Assembly (NCBI GenBank): GCA_902783705.1 | Contig: CACZSA010000108.1 | Span: 1-6,763, forward strand | Length of the DNA: 6,763 bases | Direction: 5' to 3' | From: an uncultured Ruminococcus sp. | Lineage (GTDB): Bacteria > Bacillota > Clostridia > Oscillospirales > CAG-272 | Shown: piece by piece, positions 6,718-6,763 of the stretch | Position numbering within the stretch: the stretch's first letter is position 1 | Layout of the letters: every line of letters begins with the position of its first letter | Position numbers and translations under genes: made by a program | Notes under the pieces: generated by a model | Database searches by the model: none | Seen by the model: the letters and a program-made list of their open reading frames with translations, nothing else | What the model was told of the DNA's origin: nothing

Positions 6718-6763
6718 TGTATCTTTTTGCCGAAACATTCCACGAAAAGTCGACATTCATGAC
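6692..6763 (-). CDS. glgA: Glycogen synthase, last 23 codons (5' part outside the window)
   Basis: The minus strand reads in frame from the window edge to TAA at 6692-6694. The peptide contains DFSWNVSAKRYIDIYARLK, closely resembling the C-terminal helix of bacterial glycogen synthases (the DFSW..aA..Y..lY..L pattern). Glycogen synthase (GT5) transfers glucose from ADP-glucose to the growing alpha-1,4-glucan. Only this tail is visible, so activity and completeness cannot be judged, but the position directly upstream of glgP fits the standard glycogen gene order. The fragment is about 37 percent GC, much lower than the neighbouring genes, with AAT, ATT and AGA codons that are less frequent in them. 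This may reflect the promoter embedded in it. Confidence 0.8.
   Translation of the reverse strand, partial: VMNVDFSWNVSAKRYIDIYARLK

Noticed and set aside
1..6763. CRISPR array, mobile element, defence system, tRNA or riboswitch
   Set aside because: No regularly spaced repeats, transposase-like or integrase-like protein, cloverleaf, or recognised riboswitch fold was found by eye. All sizeable frames are accounted for by carbohydrate metabolism and one regulator.

Overview
The window comes from a GC-rich bacterium with Firmicutes/Clostridia-like protein styles, most likely an uncultured gut-type clostridial lineage. This rests on the clostridial look of the XRE regulator, the PHP protein and the glycogen phosphorylase, together with SigA-type promoters, purine-rich Shine-Dalgarno sites and short intergenic gaps. 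The lineage is inferred from family resemblance and was not searched. The content is ordinary carbohydrate metabolism. I see no mobile element, CRISPR array, tRNA or rRNA.

Left part, plus strand (1-1241): the last 184 codons of a GH38 alpha-mannosidase, followed one base later by a PHP-domain phosphoesterase whose ribosome site lies in the mannosidase tail. The pair looks like the end of one operon. It stops at a two-tier hairpin (1253-1296) with T-rich tracts on both sides, which can terminate transcription from either direction.

Right part, minus strand (6763 down to 1304): the last 23 codons of a glycogen synthase (glgA), then glycogen phosphorylase (glgP), then a cytoplasmic GH13 alpha-glycosidase starting four bases after glgP. 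Last comes an XRE-family regulator with its own strong promoter. The first three form a storage-glucan module: GlgA builds alpha-1,4-glucan, GlgP releases glucose-1-phosphate, and the GH13 enzyme probably hydrolyses the maltodextrins or limit dextrins left over. The regulator may or may not control this module.

The most interesting spot is the 87-base glgA-glgP gap. A near-consensus promoter is embedded in the end of glgA, its -10 box sharing bases with the glgA stop codon. A complete intrinsic terminator follows directly upstream of the glgP ribosome site, with no room for a promoter after it. Every transcript that expresses glgP must therefore read through this hairpin, which suggests attenuation or at least graded glgA/glgP expression. 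Smaller oddities are a Cys in the PLP-lysine motif of GlgP and an Arg next to the catalytic Asp of the GH13 enzyme.
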